NCBI GenBank assembly: GCA_951802425.1
Contig: OX637798.1
Location: forward strand, 2,852,001 to 2,916,000
DNA: 64,000 nucleotides
Reading direction: 5' to 3'
Source of the DNA: Clavaria fumosa
Taxonomy: Eukaryota; Basidiomycota; Agaricomycetes; Agaricales; Clavariaceae
Each line of letters opens with the position of its first letter. Within the stretch, counting starts at the first letter, position 1. This document shows positions 10,969-23,444 of this stretch, piece after piece. Position numbers and translations under genes: made by a program. The notes under the pieces were generated by a model, which ran no database searches, was not told where the DNA came from, and saw nothing but the letters and a program-made list of their open reading frames with translations.

Positions 10969-12869
10969 TTACATTAGTTCTGCGTGGCGCAGATGGTCTC
11001 GCAGTATGATCTCTTCGACTGAAGGAAAGTAAGTGGTTGGTCAGTCACAAGCTCGCTGCAGAGAGGGGTGCAGACGGGGGGGGAGAGAAGGGGAGGCTTA
11101 CCAGTGCTCAGGGTGACCGCCGTGGATTCCGTATCCTTGCGCATAGATACCATCAACTCGGAAGGGGCGAAACGAAGGCCAATATGCTGGAAGTCTTGAG
11201 AAGGCAACCGTGAGACAATAGGGAAAGAAGCGAAACGAAATGGGATAGAACGACACGAATACTTGGTCGCAGTAGGCAGGTCGTTCTTCCGATCGCCAAA
11301 GCTGGGCACGCTGTCCCTGATGTGGACGCCGCGGCGCAGCTTCGAGTCGAGGATGTCGCACTTGTAGAGGAAGAGGATCATCTGCGCGTGGGCGAGCCAC
11401 TTGCGCGCGCACTCCGCCTGCCACTTGCGCACGCACTCCGCCTGCCACAGCAGATAGCTGTCCTCGAGCCGGTTCATGCGCCGGTCTTCCACGAGCTTCC
11501 CATCGAAGCACGAGATCGGCGCAAGGAAGATGATCGCGTTCATGTCGTCGAAGGAGGAGTACCATGCCGCGCGCTGTGTGAAGACGTGGGGGGGAGTTGG
11601 TCAGCCGGCCTGGACACCCTCGGGTATAGGAAGGGCGGTCAGGATGAAGGTTGCTTTCAAAGGGAGGGGGGGAGGGGGGAAATACAGAGAATGGAACGCA
11701 CCAGACGGGCTCGAATGACATCTGCGTCCGTCGGCTGGTAGTGGCGCGTGGCAATCCGCTCGACGTCGCTCAGGAAGCTGCGCAGGGGGAAAGGGGGTCA
11801 GCACGCAGTACGGCAACGAAAGAGCAATAATAATAATAATAATAAAGCAATAGTCCCGAACGTCACATCGATACGCACAATCCTGGGGTCTCCTCAAGCC
11901 TGACATTCCGCTTGGCCAGAGCGGACCGCAACATAGGGTTCTCCCATATCGCTCTCATGTCGTCCGCGCACGACGCAATGACTTCCGTGATGTCGTTCAG
12001 CTCCGCGCCCCAACCGCGCCTCGCAACGGGGGTCGGCTGCTGCGCCTCTCCCGCAGCAGCAGCCGCAGCGGTGGGCGGCCCGCCCATAGCGGAAGCGTTC
12101 CAGTGCGGTCTTCCACCCGTTGCGCGAGTTGATCGAGAACTCTTGCTGCTGCTGCACGCAGAACGCCGGGGCTCGTGTCCGTGTCGTCGAACGGCGCGGC
12201 GGTCGTGATGAAGGTGGAGTGCACCTCGCTCGCGGCGGCGCCGAGACGCCGCTCGAATGCGCCGCAGCGGCTTCAGGAGACGGTGTTGTTCGGTGAAATG
12301 CTGCTGCTGCTGCAGGTGGTGTGGTTGCAGCGATGACGAGAAACGCCGGTGTGGGTGCCAGCTATGGTGGCGGGGGAAGAGGGGGTGCCTGTAGCGGTGG
12401 GCGGGGGAGAGGGCGTGGAGGTTTAGGAGCGCTGGGCCATTTCGTCGGAGAGGAGGTCGAGTACGGTGTTTACATTGCAGACGAGGTCGAGCTGGATGAC
12501 AGCGTGCCATGAGGCGCATTCTTCCTGCCATACACGGCGGGCGTAGGTGCGCTGGAAGTCTGTGGTGCATTTGTGTGGTGGGGGTTCGTTTGATCAGCCA
12601 TGTGAGAAACAGTGGGGTTAATGATGATGGACGTGGGTGTGAGAGAAATAACAAGACGCACCGCTCTCGCTCTGTCCTAGGAGGGAGACCTTGGCGGGGC
12701 GCTTCTTACGTCGGAGCGCCGCCTTTTCCTGGCGGATCTACTCGTCGATCTCCTCGCTGACGCGGCGGGCGTGGGACTCGGCGAGCTCGCGCGCCTCGTG
12801 CTTTGCCAGCGTCTTGTCACGTGGGGGGGCGAGGACGGCGGCGAGTGGGTCGTCGTCGTTGATGCGCAT
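10969..12869 (-). pseudogene. Galpha-B: degenerate Galpha-like gene
   Basis: The minus-strand ATG at 12,869 opens exon 1 (MRINDDDPLAAVLAPP to the P-loop start LLGQSESG|GTGCGT). A TAG interrupts exon 1 where other copies read EQIRQ. The small exon encoding GKSPTLK is missing: a deletion of roughly 100 bp joins intron 1 to the next intron (near 12,586), removing the P-loop Lys and Ser. The exon carrying DVGGTRS (switch II) and part of the switch I exon are also deleted. The NKCD base-recognition motif reads YKCD. The last exon is intact and ends VEEIILRDHLRHAELM, a typical Galpha C-terminus. At least four independent lesions make this a pseudogene. Confidence 0.88.
11826..11847. repeat. (AAT)n microsatellite in a Galpha-B intron
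   Basis: Seven or so AAT units in the intron upstream of the switch I exon. The same intron carries shorter or longer runs in units C (about 21,959), D (about 30,722) and E (about 41,234). Confidence 0.9.
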
Positions 12870-13379
12870 GTCTTGGACGGGGGTTCTGGGTGGATGGGGA
12901 GAAGGGGAAAGGGGGTGCGGTGGAGGGGTGCGGCTACGGATACAGGTGAGGCGCGAGACGGGTGTCGTGGGAGAGGAGGAGGAGGAGGAGGAGCGTTGTA
13001 GGATTCAAAAGATGAGAGAAATTTCGTAATCGAATCATCGAATGAAATCATTCTTCAAACTGGAAGTTGAATCATCGATCGCATTCGACCGAGATTTGAT
13101 GAGTCAGAGATCTCCTTTGAACTAGCGATGACATCATCGGGGTTGCGACCTTGCCTTGATCTCAACAAGCTCTCATGTGATCAGCAAGATGTCCTGACTC
13201 TGAGAGCGGACTTGCTTTCCCTCACCGCACAAAGGGAGTTTACTGATTATGGAGAGTACATCCATGGATTGTTTATTGCATTCGGGCTGGTCGTCGTATC
13301 TCTTTATCTTGAAGCAATTACCCTTCGATTGAGATGTGTCTGATTGCTCTCTCTCTCGAGACCTACACCTTCTGAAATG
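12870..13379. other. Unit B region between Galpha-B and NHX-B
   Basis: The first 100-150 bp is a G-rich 5' flank of the Galpha gene with a GGA run near 12,975-12,993. The rest, from about 13,080, is nearly identical to 42,595-42,880 in unit E and carries no gene that I recognise. Confidence 0.65.
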
Positions 13380-14375
13380 GAATGTCCATGTGTCCCTCCT
13401 ATTTTGCGGCATCACTTTGAAACACTACGCGTATATACACATCATGTCTCAAAAGAAACACTCTCACAGCTTTTAGAGAATTTCATCTTCATCTACCTCA
13501 GATTGTCGCCATTCACGCACGAGCCCGCCAAGTTCAGAGAAGGTCACGAATTACGTCAAGCCACTCTTCACCGCCATCACCATGGTCGCTATCGTATTGA
13601 CACGCTACGCCACTGCCTTTCCCTTCTCTGAGGCGATCAACTTCTTCTACAGGCACACCGCGGCCAGGGGAACGAAGAGCCGCCGCATTCAAACCAGAAG
13701 ATGCTCTTCTGGGCCGGTCTGCGCGGCGCCGTCGGTGTCGATCTGGCTGCAGGCTTCAAAGGGCCCAACGCGCAGACGCTCCGGACGACCGTGCTCATTG
13801 TTGTCGTGCTCAATGTCATCCTCTCTGGGGGGACGTCGGCGCAGATGCTCGAGATGCTCGGAATCCGCACGGGGGTCGAGGGCAGGTAAGCGTCTAGCAA
13901 CGAGGATGACGGCGGCGATAGATGGAATCACCGTGGCACGCGCCTAAGCAGACTTGGGCGATCGCGGCCCTACTTTGACGACGAGCCATCATATCTGACG
14001 CCCAGGAGACAGACGTTCCCACGCAGCGACCCTGCGCGGGTCAGCTCTTACTACGAGTCGTACAACCATCAGCACGGGCATGCGCAGATGGTAAACCCAG
14101 GCGCGCTGTTCTCTGCTGTGTCGTCGGAGCCGTACGAGTCCGACAGGGAGGAGGTACTGCCGATGGCGCCGACGACGTCCGCTGGTGGTGGCAGTCGTGG
14201 GAACGGCGGCGAGGAGGGGCAGGGGCGGACGGCGGATAGGGAGCTCGTTGGAGGCGAGGACGGCCAGTGGTTCCAAGCGCTTGACGAGCCGTATCCGCTG
14301 CCAATCTTCCCGAACGCGACGGCGAGCCGGACGTTCCACGCGTGCAAGGCACGGATTTGGGGGCAGGGGATGTAG
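13380..14375 (+). pseudogene. NHX-B: 3' remnant of an NHX-type exchanger gene
   Basis: The plus strand covers ENFIFIYLRLSPFTHEP (about 13,475), FSEAINFFYRH (about 13,620), MLFWAGLRGAVGVDLAAGFK (13,701) and SGGTSAQMLEMLGIRTGVEG (13,830). After a TAA near 13,888 the same frame continues as the cytosolic tail (WNHRGTRLSRLG, then RRQTFPRSDPARVSSYYESY, then VNPGALFSAVSSEPYESD) and ends KARIWGQGM-stop at 14,375. The tail is therefore open over about 480 nt, but the first transmembrane segments are missing and the membrane core has frame changes. It sits head-to-head with Galpha-B. Confidence 0.82.
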
Positions 14376-15001
14376 GGGGAGGTTGGACACTCCGATCGAG
14401 AGCGAAGGCGAGGAAAGGGGCGCGGAGGTAGATTTAGGAGGGGCTGGGGCGTAACGGTGGTGAGCGCCGGGATGGGAATGCGGTCAGCGTCACGGGCTCT
14501 GCGCTGCCCCTTGGGACTGTAGAGAGCCGTATGGAGCGAGGATTTTCGAGCCCAAAACTGAGGGCGACTCCACTTGATGGGCAGAGCAACAGCAACAGCA
14601 GAGATAGGTTGTTGTAATATTTACACGCGGTTAGCTTCGGGCTGCCTAGTCTGCTGTCTTATTTTTCTCTCTTGTCCGTAAACATTGCATATTCATATTT
14701 GATCAGGATTACATCCAGGTCAACGGTGAGAATGATACGGCTGGGCACTGGGAACGGACAGAAGACCAAAATCAATATATAAAGAAACAGCATCACAGAG
14801 ATGGACGAGGTATACCGCGTTGTAAGGTTGACTATCATGAGCGAGTAGCGATACATATAAAAGTATGAAATCAGACAAGAGATGAAAGTGACAAAGATGG
14901 GGAGAGGCCGAACGACGAACAAGCATAGATTACGCACCATTACAAGGCGAGTGCTTGAGACAAAGCCATAAGCGAGATGGAAGGGGTGGGCGATAGTTAG
15001 A
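14376..15001. other. NHX-B to Galpha-b-B intergenic stretch
   Basis: Contains the joint 3' flanks of the two convergent remnants. From about 14,700 the sequence (ATTACATCCAGGTCAACGG and the following 200 bp) is homologous to the 3' flank of the full Galpha copies, which shows that Galpha and Galpha-b are paralogues. No gene is seen. Confidence 0.6.
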
Positions 15002-15478
15002 TTACAGTAACTCTGCGTGGCGCAGATAGTCTCGCAGTATGATTCCTTCAACTGAAGAAAACAGGCAGTCAGTCACGAGTTTGCTGTAAACAGGGTGCGG
15101 AAGAGGAGGGGGTAGTGAAAAGAGGTTTACTGGTGGCAAAAATGATCGTCGCAATTTCCGTATACTGTGCGCGCAGATACAATCAACGCGGAATCAGCTA
15201 AATGTCAATGCGCACGATGGTTGAAGTAACATGGAAGTAACGTGGAAGAAGAAGGAGAATAGTTCGGGGGAGTGTTTCAGGTGTATCTTCCTGAAAAATC
15301 GTCATGTCAGAGGAAGATAATAGGGCAAAAAGAGAAAGAAGAAGGACCATCTGCGTGCGCGCGAGCAAGGGGCTCGTGCACACCACATTCCACAGCCGGT
15401 AGCTGTTCACGCTCGGGTCCTCCACGAGCTTCTGGGGGACGTGGTTTGGGGGAGGGCGCGAAGAGGTAGATTTGGCAG
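15002..15478 (-). pseudogene. Galpha-b-B: 3' end of a second Galpha paralogue
   Basis: The final exon reads VEGIILRDYLRHAELL-stop on the minus strand (stop at 15,002-15,004). Further upstream are FFHVTS, matching the exon with the TSVI guanine-loop region, and VNSYRLWNVVCTSPLLARTQ, matching the helix before the base-recognition loop (LLWxxVCxxxLLAxTQ). All exons before this are absent; the homology ends at about 15,478 where the NLR upstream sequence begins. The same truncation occurs in units C, D and E, so it predates the amplification. Confidence 0.8.
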
Positions 15479-15574
15479 GTCGGCGTCACATGACACCAGA
15501 GCCGGAATTGACCGCCATCGATAAGCATCGTCGTCGCAAACTTGCATCTTTCGTCGACACTACTAGTATCAATC

Positions 15575-18500
15575 ATGCGCAAAGCTCTTGACACCACCCT
15601 CGCGAAGCTAAAGTCATCTACAGGACCTCATTCTCTTGCCTTCATTAGCCTCCAGAATGCTCTTGCACTTCTCAAGGAGGTTGTGGGGAAGTCGGGTGTA
15701 CCAGGACTGCAGGAAGGTATCAAAGGATTTGTGGTTCTCCTCGATGCTATTGAAGTGCGTGAGACATCTCATTTACTGTGCCGTTGCATCGCTCGCTAAC
15801 CATCCACACAGAAAACCTCGCAGAACAGCAGTGACTTAAAATCACTCGAGCAGCGCGTTCGAGACTTGCATTTAATGCTGCAAGAGGCATCCGATGGGGG
15901 GACCCTGCCTACAGCAATGACTGACCGTATCAACCACTTGTCTGAGTGAGTCACCATCCCTCTATACAATGTTTTGTTGATCTCAACCTCGAATGGCAGA
16001 TCATGGAAGTCTGTTGGTGAGCAGGCACAACATATGATCATGCGCAACCACTTGAAGCGTTTCCTCACTCGCAACCGTGATACTGTTGAGATTACGGGCC
16101 TCATCTCTGCTATCAATGACTCAATCCAACAATTTCTTGTAAGTGGATGGTTTGTACCTTTCGGAGACCGTGATTGAGCTGTGGCTACCCCAAGGTTGAA
16201 ATTACACTTGTCAATGCTCAAAAGACACTTGCCATTGAGTCCGCACTTGGAGTAAGTTCATGAGCCATAAATTGGCATAGTAGTACAGATGTGACTGACT
16301 AATTGCTAGGAACATGCTGCCCGAGCTGAGGAACATGCTGCTCGAGCTGAGGCTAGCCTTCAGGTTTGTCTCTTCCTGTTAGTGTCCTTATCCTATTCAT
16401 CATATGATTAATTTATCAGGAAATCAAGACAAGGCTCGATGACTACAGTATGGTTTATTCATTATTTGATTCAGTGCTATACTTATGTTTGGTCTGCAGC
16501 TGGTCTCAATCTGCCCCATGCTGCCACTGCTGGCTTCAGTTGCAATAATAAGCTAGTCCCATGTCTTGATGGTACTCGGAAACAGATTCTTGATGAGCTA
16601 TATCAATGGATTGGTCATGACATTGAAGACCTCTCCCAGGAGGGCATACTCACATCCTCTGACCATTTATGTGTCATGGGGACTCGGCAGATATTTTGGA
16701 TCAATGGTGTAGCTGGGAGTGGGAAGACTACAATTGCTTATACTGCTGCAGAGTTCTGTGAGGACAAAGGAATGCTTGCTGCGAGCTTCTTCTGCTCCAG
16801 GGATAATGCTGCTTGCAGCAATCTTAATTTGGTTTTCACCACCATTGCCTATCAGTTGGGACAGTTTTGTCCAGAGTTCAAGGCTGGTCTTGCAGAAGTG
16901 GTCAGGTCAAATCCTGATGTTGTCTACTCCAATGTCCCCTATCAGTTGAAAAAGATGCTTGTCAAACCATTGCTTGCTATGAGGAATAAGTTCCCTCGAG
17001 GTTTAGTGGTGATTGATGCTTTAGATGAATGCAAGGATGACAATTCCACATCCACCATTCTGGCATCTTTATCTCAACACATTGACAAGTTATTCCCATT
17101 GCAATTCCTCATCACCAGTAGACCTATTCTCCAGATCACTGGAGCTTTTCAACATCCACATCTCATCAATACAACCAGGCCATTGATTCTTCATCAAGTC
17201 AAATTGGATGTCATTAAAAGTGATATCCAATGTTATCTGAAATGGCACCTTGGTGCTATCAAGCAGAAATATCACATTCCTGGCACCTGGCCATCTTCAA
17301 GAGATGTTGAAGACTTGACCCATATGTCTTCAGGCCTGTTCATATTTGCTGCTACTGCAGCAAGATTCATTGATGCTGCTGATCCCAGGGGGCAATTGAA
17401 AATACTTTTGAACACAAAGTCTATTAGTGGCTTCTCTCCTCTGCAGCATCTGGATCAGTTATACTCCCAAGTGCTCAACACTGCATTCCCAGATATTTCT
17501 GATCACCTTGGAACCAAATTGCAATTGATTCTAGGTGCCATTGTCACCCTTCAGGATCCTCTCCCATCAGATCAATTGGAGTATCTGCTTGAATGTCATG
17601 TTCTTGGTTATCTTCAGCAGTTACAGGCAATCATTACCCTTCCAAATGATGGTGTTGGAGTTATTAGATTGATCCACCCATCATTTTTTGACTTCATTGT
17701 GGATTCTACCAGATGCCACAGTAAGCAGTTTAGAATCAATCTTCAAGAGCAGCACACCATCATGGCAGAGAAATGCTTGACCATGATGAAAAGGTTAAAG
17801 AAGGATATTTGTGACATAGGAGATCCCACCAAATTCAATCATGAGGTTCCAGATCTCCAAGAGATGATATCCAATCACATCTCATGCAGCCTGCAGTATG
17901 CATGTAGATATTGGGGTGTGCATGTTTGCAGTGGCAAGCTTTCAAGTGATGTGTTGAAGCTTCTAGAGGAGTTCTGTTCAAATCATTTGTTATACTGGAT
18001 AGAGGTCTGCAGCCTTCAAGGGCATCTAAGAAATGCATTGCAAATGTTGGCCTCTGTGCATGCCTGTCTTGCAGTAAGTGCATATACTTGTCAGTTGAGG
18101 TTGGCAAAACTAACATGTAATCCTTTGTGCAGAACAGGAAAGATGTGCATATGACAGTCTCAGCACTGTTATATGATGGTGAAAGATTGATTCAAGAATT
18201 CTTTCCAGCCATCAGTGTATCTGCCTTGCAGGTGTATTTTTCAGCTTTACCCTTCACCCCAACTGGTACTGAATTATACAATACCTATCATAAGCAGATG
18301 GAGGGTGCAGTGATAGTGCAAGGGGCATTACCAAAAGAATGGAGTGCATGTATACAGATCATAGAGGGCCATTCTGATTGTGTCACCTCAGTGTCATTGT
18401 CTCCAGATGGCACAAGGATAATTTCAGGGTCTGATGACAAGACAGTGGGAGTATGGGATGCAGTCACTGGTGCTCATCTGCAGACACTTGAGGGCCATTC

Positions 18501-20124
18501 TGGATTTGTCGAATCAGTGTCATTCTCTCCAGATGGCACAAGGATAGTTTCAGGGTCTGGTGACAAGACAGTGAGAGTGTGGGATACAGTCACTGGTGCT
18601 CATCTGCAGACACTTGAGGGCCATTCTCAGCAGGTCACATCAGTGTCATTCTCTCGAGATGGCACAAGGATAGTTTCAGGGTCTTATGACAAGACAGTGA
18701 GAGTGTGGAATTCAGTCACTGGTGCTCATCTGCAGACACTTGAGGGCCATTCTCATCAGGTCACATCAGTGTCATTCTCTCCAGATGGCACAAGGATAGT
18801 TTCAGGGTCTCATGACAAGACAGTGAGAGTGTGGGATGTAGTCACCAGTGCTCATCTGCAGACAATTGAGGGCCATTCTGAGTCTGTCAGATCAGTATCA
18901 TTCTCTCCAGATGGCACAATGATAGTTTCAGGGTCTGATGACAAGACAGTGAGAGTGTGGGATACAGACACTGGTGCTCATCTGCAGACATTTGAGGGCC
19001 ATTCTGATTGGGTCATATCAGTGTCATTCTCTCCAGATGGCACAAGGATAGTTTCAGGGTCTGATGACAAGACAGTGAGAGTGTGGGATACAGTCACTGG
19101 TGCTCATCTGCAGACACTTGAGGGCCATTCTCATTGGCTCATGTCAGTGTCATTTTCTCCAGATGGCACAAAAATAGTTTCAGGGTCTCATGACAAGACA
19201 GTGAGAATGTGGGATGCAGTCACTGGTGCTCATCTGCAGACACTTGAGGGCCATTCTCAGTGGGTCACATCAGTGTCATTTTCTCCAGATGGCACAAGGA
19301 TTCTTTCAGGGTCTGATGACAAGACAGTGAGAGTGTGGGATACAGTCACTGGTGCTCATCTGCAGACACTTGAGGGCCATTCTAAGTGGGTCACATCAGT
19401 GTCATTCTCTCCAGATGGCACAAGGATTGTTTCAGGGTCTGATGACAAGACAGTGAGAGTGTGGGATACAGTCACTGGTGCTCATCTGCAGACACTTGAG
19501 GGCCATTCTAAGTGGGTCACATCAGTGTCATTCTCTCCAGATGGCACAAGGATTGTTTCAGGGTCTGATGACCAGACAGTGAGAGTGTGGGATACAGTCA
19601 CTGGTGCTCATCTGCAGACACTTGAGGGCTGTTCTTATGTGGTCACATCAGTGTCATCCTCTCCAGATGGCAAGAGGATAGTTTCAGGGTCTTATGACAA
19701 GACAGTGAGAGTGTGGGATGCAGTAACTGGTGCTCATCTGCAGACACTTGAGGGCCATGCTTACTCAATCACATCAGTGTCATTCTCTCCAGATGGCAAG
19801 AGCATAGTTTCAGGGTCTGCAGATGGGACAGTGAGAGTATGGGATGCAGGAACTGGGGTCCTTCACATCATTCACACTGATTCAAACTGGGGGAGGTCAT
19901 GGCCATACATCATCAATAATGGATGGTTATCAACTTCTTTCACAAGGCATAGGCTTTGTTGGATTCCTGTGGCTTATCGTAGCTATGAGGGCTTATATGC
20001 ATCCACCATTGATCAAATGGCAGTGGTCACACCCCAGAATTCCATTATTTCCCTCCATTTCACTGCCTTGCATTCCTACCTCCATACACAGTTCCAAATA
20101 CTTCTGCCTTCATATAATTCTTAG
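15575..20124 (+). CDS. NLR-B: NACHT-WD40 STAND protein
   Basis: Exons 15575-15754, 15812-15945, 16000-16138, 16195-16251, 16310-16363, 16420-16447, 16500-18073, 18133-20124; total 4,158 nt, 1,385 residues, no stop. Differences from NLR-A: exon 2 belongs to another sequence class (LKSLEQRVRDL), exon 4 is 21 nt longer (VEITLVNAQKTLA in place of VQSTLA), and the linker has two heptads. Walker A GVAGSGKTT and Walker B VVIDALDE are unchanged. There are twelve WD40 repeats. Repeat 11 is aberrant (GCSYVV, SVSSSPDGK), and repeat 12 begins GHAYSI, a form seen again in NLR-E repeat 3. The C-terminal tail has three extra residues compared with A. Confidence 0.92.
18367..19875 (+). repeat. WD40 array of NLR-B, 12 repeats of 126 bp
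   Basis: Variable-site pairs in order after GHS: DC, GF, QQ, HQ, ES, DW, HW, QW, KW, KW, YV, YS. Repeats 9 and 10 (KW, DDK and DDQ) are nearly identical neighbours, pointing to a recent duplication of one repeat. Confidence 0.93.
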
Positions 20125-20937
20125 CTCTTGTTCATGGGACCCCCAACAAGCACAGGCCCAGGGGTGTGAAGATGGTGAAATGAGGAATAAAAAATAACTT
20201 GAATCAAAATATGTGCTCAAATCTTAGTGAGAGGATTTGCATAACAACCTCAGTCACTTCTTTTGTATGTCAAAGTCTGGATAATAATCAGAGCTGCCAA
20301 ACTGCTGCAGGAAGCCTTGTGCCATTGGTTTCACATCCATAAGTGCAGCACTTCCTAGCATCAAATATGTAGCCCCCAGAGATTTCCTGACACAGTTATT
20401 TTTTCATGCAACATGCTTAGGCAAGAAGATCTACAGGTATTGTTAAAAAGCCATGCCCCAATGGGTTGAAGCAAGAATGTTATGATAGCACCATCACACT
20501 AACAAATTTACCTCAAGAGGAGCAAAGCTGATAATGAGCAGAGGCAAAGCTGACAACAGACAAAGTGATGCTGATGTACAGAGAAGGAAAAATACACTTC
20601 ATGCTAAACAATGAAGAGACATATTTTGATCAAGATTACATCCAGGTCAGAAGATAATGATAGATACAGCTGGTCACTGCAGGAACGGAAAGAAGGCCAA
20701 AACAAAACAAAAAAAGGAAGAAAAAAAAATTAACCGAGAGACAACACCGCTGAGATGCACGAGGGGGGCATTCCGCATTGACGACTATCATGAGCGAGTA
20801 GCGATAGATACAAAAAAACAAGAAAAGGGTAAAGGTGGGGAGAGGCTGAATGGCTGAATGGCGAAAAAAGAATAGATTATGCACTATTACAAGGCGGGCG
20901 CTTGAGACAAAGCCGCGAAATGAGAGGGCGGGGGCGT
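20125..20937. other. NLR-B 3' flank, convergent with Galpha-C
   Basis: A candidate poly(A) signal AATAAA is at 20,186-20,191. The middle part (about 20,280-20,620) has no coding match. The block from about 20,630 is the Galpha-C 3' flank. Confidence 0.65.
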
Positions 20938-23081
20938 TTACATTAGTTCTACGTGGCGCAGATGGTCTCGCAGTATGATCTCTTCGACTGAGGGGAAGTC
21001 GGCGGTTGGTCAGTCACAAGCTTGCTGAAAAGAGGGCGCGGATGGGGAGGGGAGACCAGAGGAGGCCTACCGGTACCCAGGCTGACCGCTGTGAATTCCG
21101 TATCCTGTGCGCACAGATACCATCAACACAGAATGGGCGAAACGAAGGCCAATACGTACGATGACTGAAGTAAGGTGGAAGAAGAAGAGATGTGGCTTGG
21201 AGTGTTTCCATTGTATTTCCCTGAAGTGCTGCTGGAAGTCTTGAGAAGGCAACCATCAAACAATAAGGAAAGAAGCGAAATGAAATGGGATAGAACGACA
21301 CGCACACTTGGTCGCAGTACGCAGGTCGTTCTTCCGATCGCCAAAGCTGGGCACGCTGTCCCTGACGCGGACGCCGCGGCGCAGCTTCGAGTCGAGGATG
21401 TCGCACTTATTGAGGAAGAGGATCATCTGCGTTTGCGCTAGCCACTTGCATGCGCATTCCGCCTACCACAGCAGGTAGCTGTCTTCGAGCCGGTTCACGC
21501 GCCGGTCCTCCTCGAGCTTCCCGTCGAGATGGGCGAGGAAGATGATCGCGTTCATGTCGTCGAAGGAGGAGTACCATGCCGCGCGCTGTGTGAAGATATG
21601 GGGGGAGTTGGTCAGCCAGCCTGGACACCCTCGGGTATAAGTGGTACGCACAGATGACCGGGTCCCGCCCACATCGTACATGAGCCACTCCTGACCAACC
21701 CTGCGACCTGTGTCGATTCAACGGAGGGGCGGTCAGGATGAAGGCCGCTTTCAAAGGGAGGGGCGGGGAAATAAAGAGAATGGAACGCACCGTGGTCAAA
21801 CACGAATTTGTACTCCTGCACGCCAAGCGTGCGCAGACGGGCTCGAATGATATCTGCGTCCGTCGGCTGGTAGTGGCGCGTAGCGGCTCGCTCGACGTCG
21901 TTCAGGAAGCTGCGCAGGGGCAAAGCGGGTCAGCACGCAGCACAGCAACGAAAGAGCAATAAGAATAATAATAAAGCAATAGTTCTGACCACCAGGTAGA
22001 TACGCACAACCCTGGGGTCTCCTCAAGCCCGACGTTCCGCTTGGCCAGAGCGAGGGTCCTCCCATATCGCCTTCATATCGTCCGCGCACGACGCAATAAC
22101 TTCCGTGATGTCGTTCAGCTCCGCGCCCCAACCGCGCCTCGCAATGGGGTTCGGCTGCTGCGCCTCTCCCGCAGCAGCAGCAGCCGCAGCGATGGCGGCC
22201 TGCCCACAGCGGAAGCGGTCCAGTGCGGTCTTCCACCCGTTGCGCGAGTTGATCGAGAACTCTTGCTGCTGCTGAACGCGGAACGCCAGGGCTCGTGTTC
22301 GTGTCGTCGAACGGCGCGGCGGTCGTGATGAACGTGGAGTGCACCTCGCTCGCGGCGGCGCCGAGACGCCGCTCAAATGCGGCGCAGCGGCTCGAGGCGG
22401 AGCTTCAGGAGACGGTGTTTTTCGGCGAAATGCTGCTGCTGCTGCAGGTGGTGTGGTTGCAGCGAGGACGAGAGACGCCAGTGGGGATACCAGCTATGGT
22501 GGCGGATGAAGAGGGGGCGCCTGTAGCGGTGGGCGGGGGAGAGGGAGTGGAGGTTTAGGAGCGCCGAGCCATTTCGTCGGAGGGGAGGTCGAGCACGGTG
22601 CTGACATTGCGGACGTGGTTGAGCTGGATGACGGTGCGCCATGAGGCATGTTCTTCCTGCTATTCACGGCGGGCGTAGGTGAGCTGGAAGTCTGTGGTGC
22701 GTTTGTGTGGTGGGGGTTCCATGAGCGTCAGCGGTAAGATCAACGAGCGTCAAGAGATGAGTGGCGCGCTTTGGAGGGTGGGGGATTTACCTGGTAGACG
22801 TCGTTTGATCAGCCAGTGAAAAACAGTGGGGTTGATAATGATGGACGTGGGTGTGGGAGAAACAATAGGACGCACGGCTCTCGCTCTGTCCCAGGAGGGA
22901 GACCTTGACGCGGCGCTTCTTGCATCGGAGCGCCGCCTTTTCCTGACGGATCTGCTCGTCGATCTCCTCGCCGACGCGGCGGGCGTGAGACTCGGCGAGC
23001 TCGCGTGCCTCGCGCTTTGCCGGCGTCTTGTCACGTGGGGGCGCGAGGACGGCGGCGAGGGTCGTCGTCGTTGATGCGCAT
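20938..23081 (-). pseudogene. Galpha-C: degenerate Galpha-like gene
   Basis: The minus-strand ATG at 23,081 starts MRINDDDP, but a 2-bp deletion in the C run shifts the frame and gives a stop after about 15 codons. The exon with GKSPTLQ is present, with a GC rather than GT donor. The helical-domain exon (DFQLTYARREW), Gln run, EFSINSRNGWKTAL exon, switch I exon (FLNDVERAATRHYQPTDADI then RARLRTLGVQEYKFVFDHG), DVGGTRSS and the FDDMNAIIFLAHL to RNRLEDSYLLW region are all recognisable. The last exon ends LRHVELM with TAA at 20,938. The catalytic Gln of the usual DVGGQRS is Thr. It retains most exons, but the frameshift makes function doubtful. Confidence 0.8.
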
Positions 23082-23444
23082 GACTTGGGCGGAGGTTCTG
23101 GGTGGATGGATGGGGAGAAGGGGAAATGGGGTGGGATGGAGGGGTGCGGGTACGGATACGGGTGAGGCGCGAGACGAGTGTCGCGGATGAGGAAGAGGAG
23201 GAGGAGGAGGAGAAGGGAGCTTTGAGCGTTGTAAGGATTAAAAAGATGACAGAAATTTTATGTTTAATCGAATCGTCGAATGGAATTCCTCCCAAACTGG
23301 GAGTGCCTCATCGAGTCGTTTCGGTCCTTCGCATTCGGTGAGTCAGAGACTAACGATGACATCACAACCTTGCATGAATGACCACGCACACAGAAAGCTC
23401 TATCTAATCTCAGATTGGCCGATCTCAGCTACAAGCTTAGGCGC
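23082..23444. other. Unit C region between Galpha-C and NHX-C
   Basis: A G-rich Galpha 5' flank with a GAGGAGGAGG run near 23,195. The NHX leader sequences present in B and E are shortened here. No gene is recognised. Confidence 0.55.
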
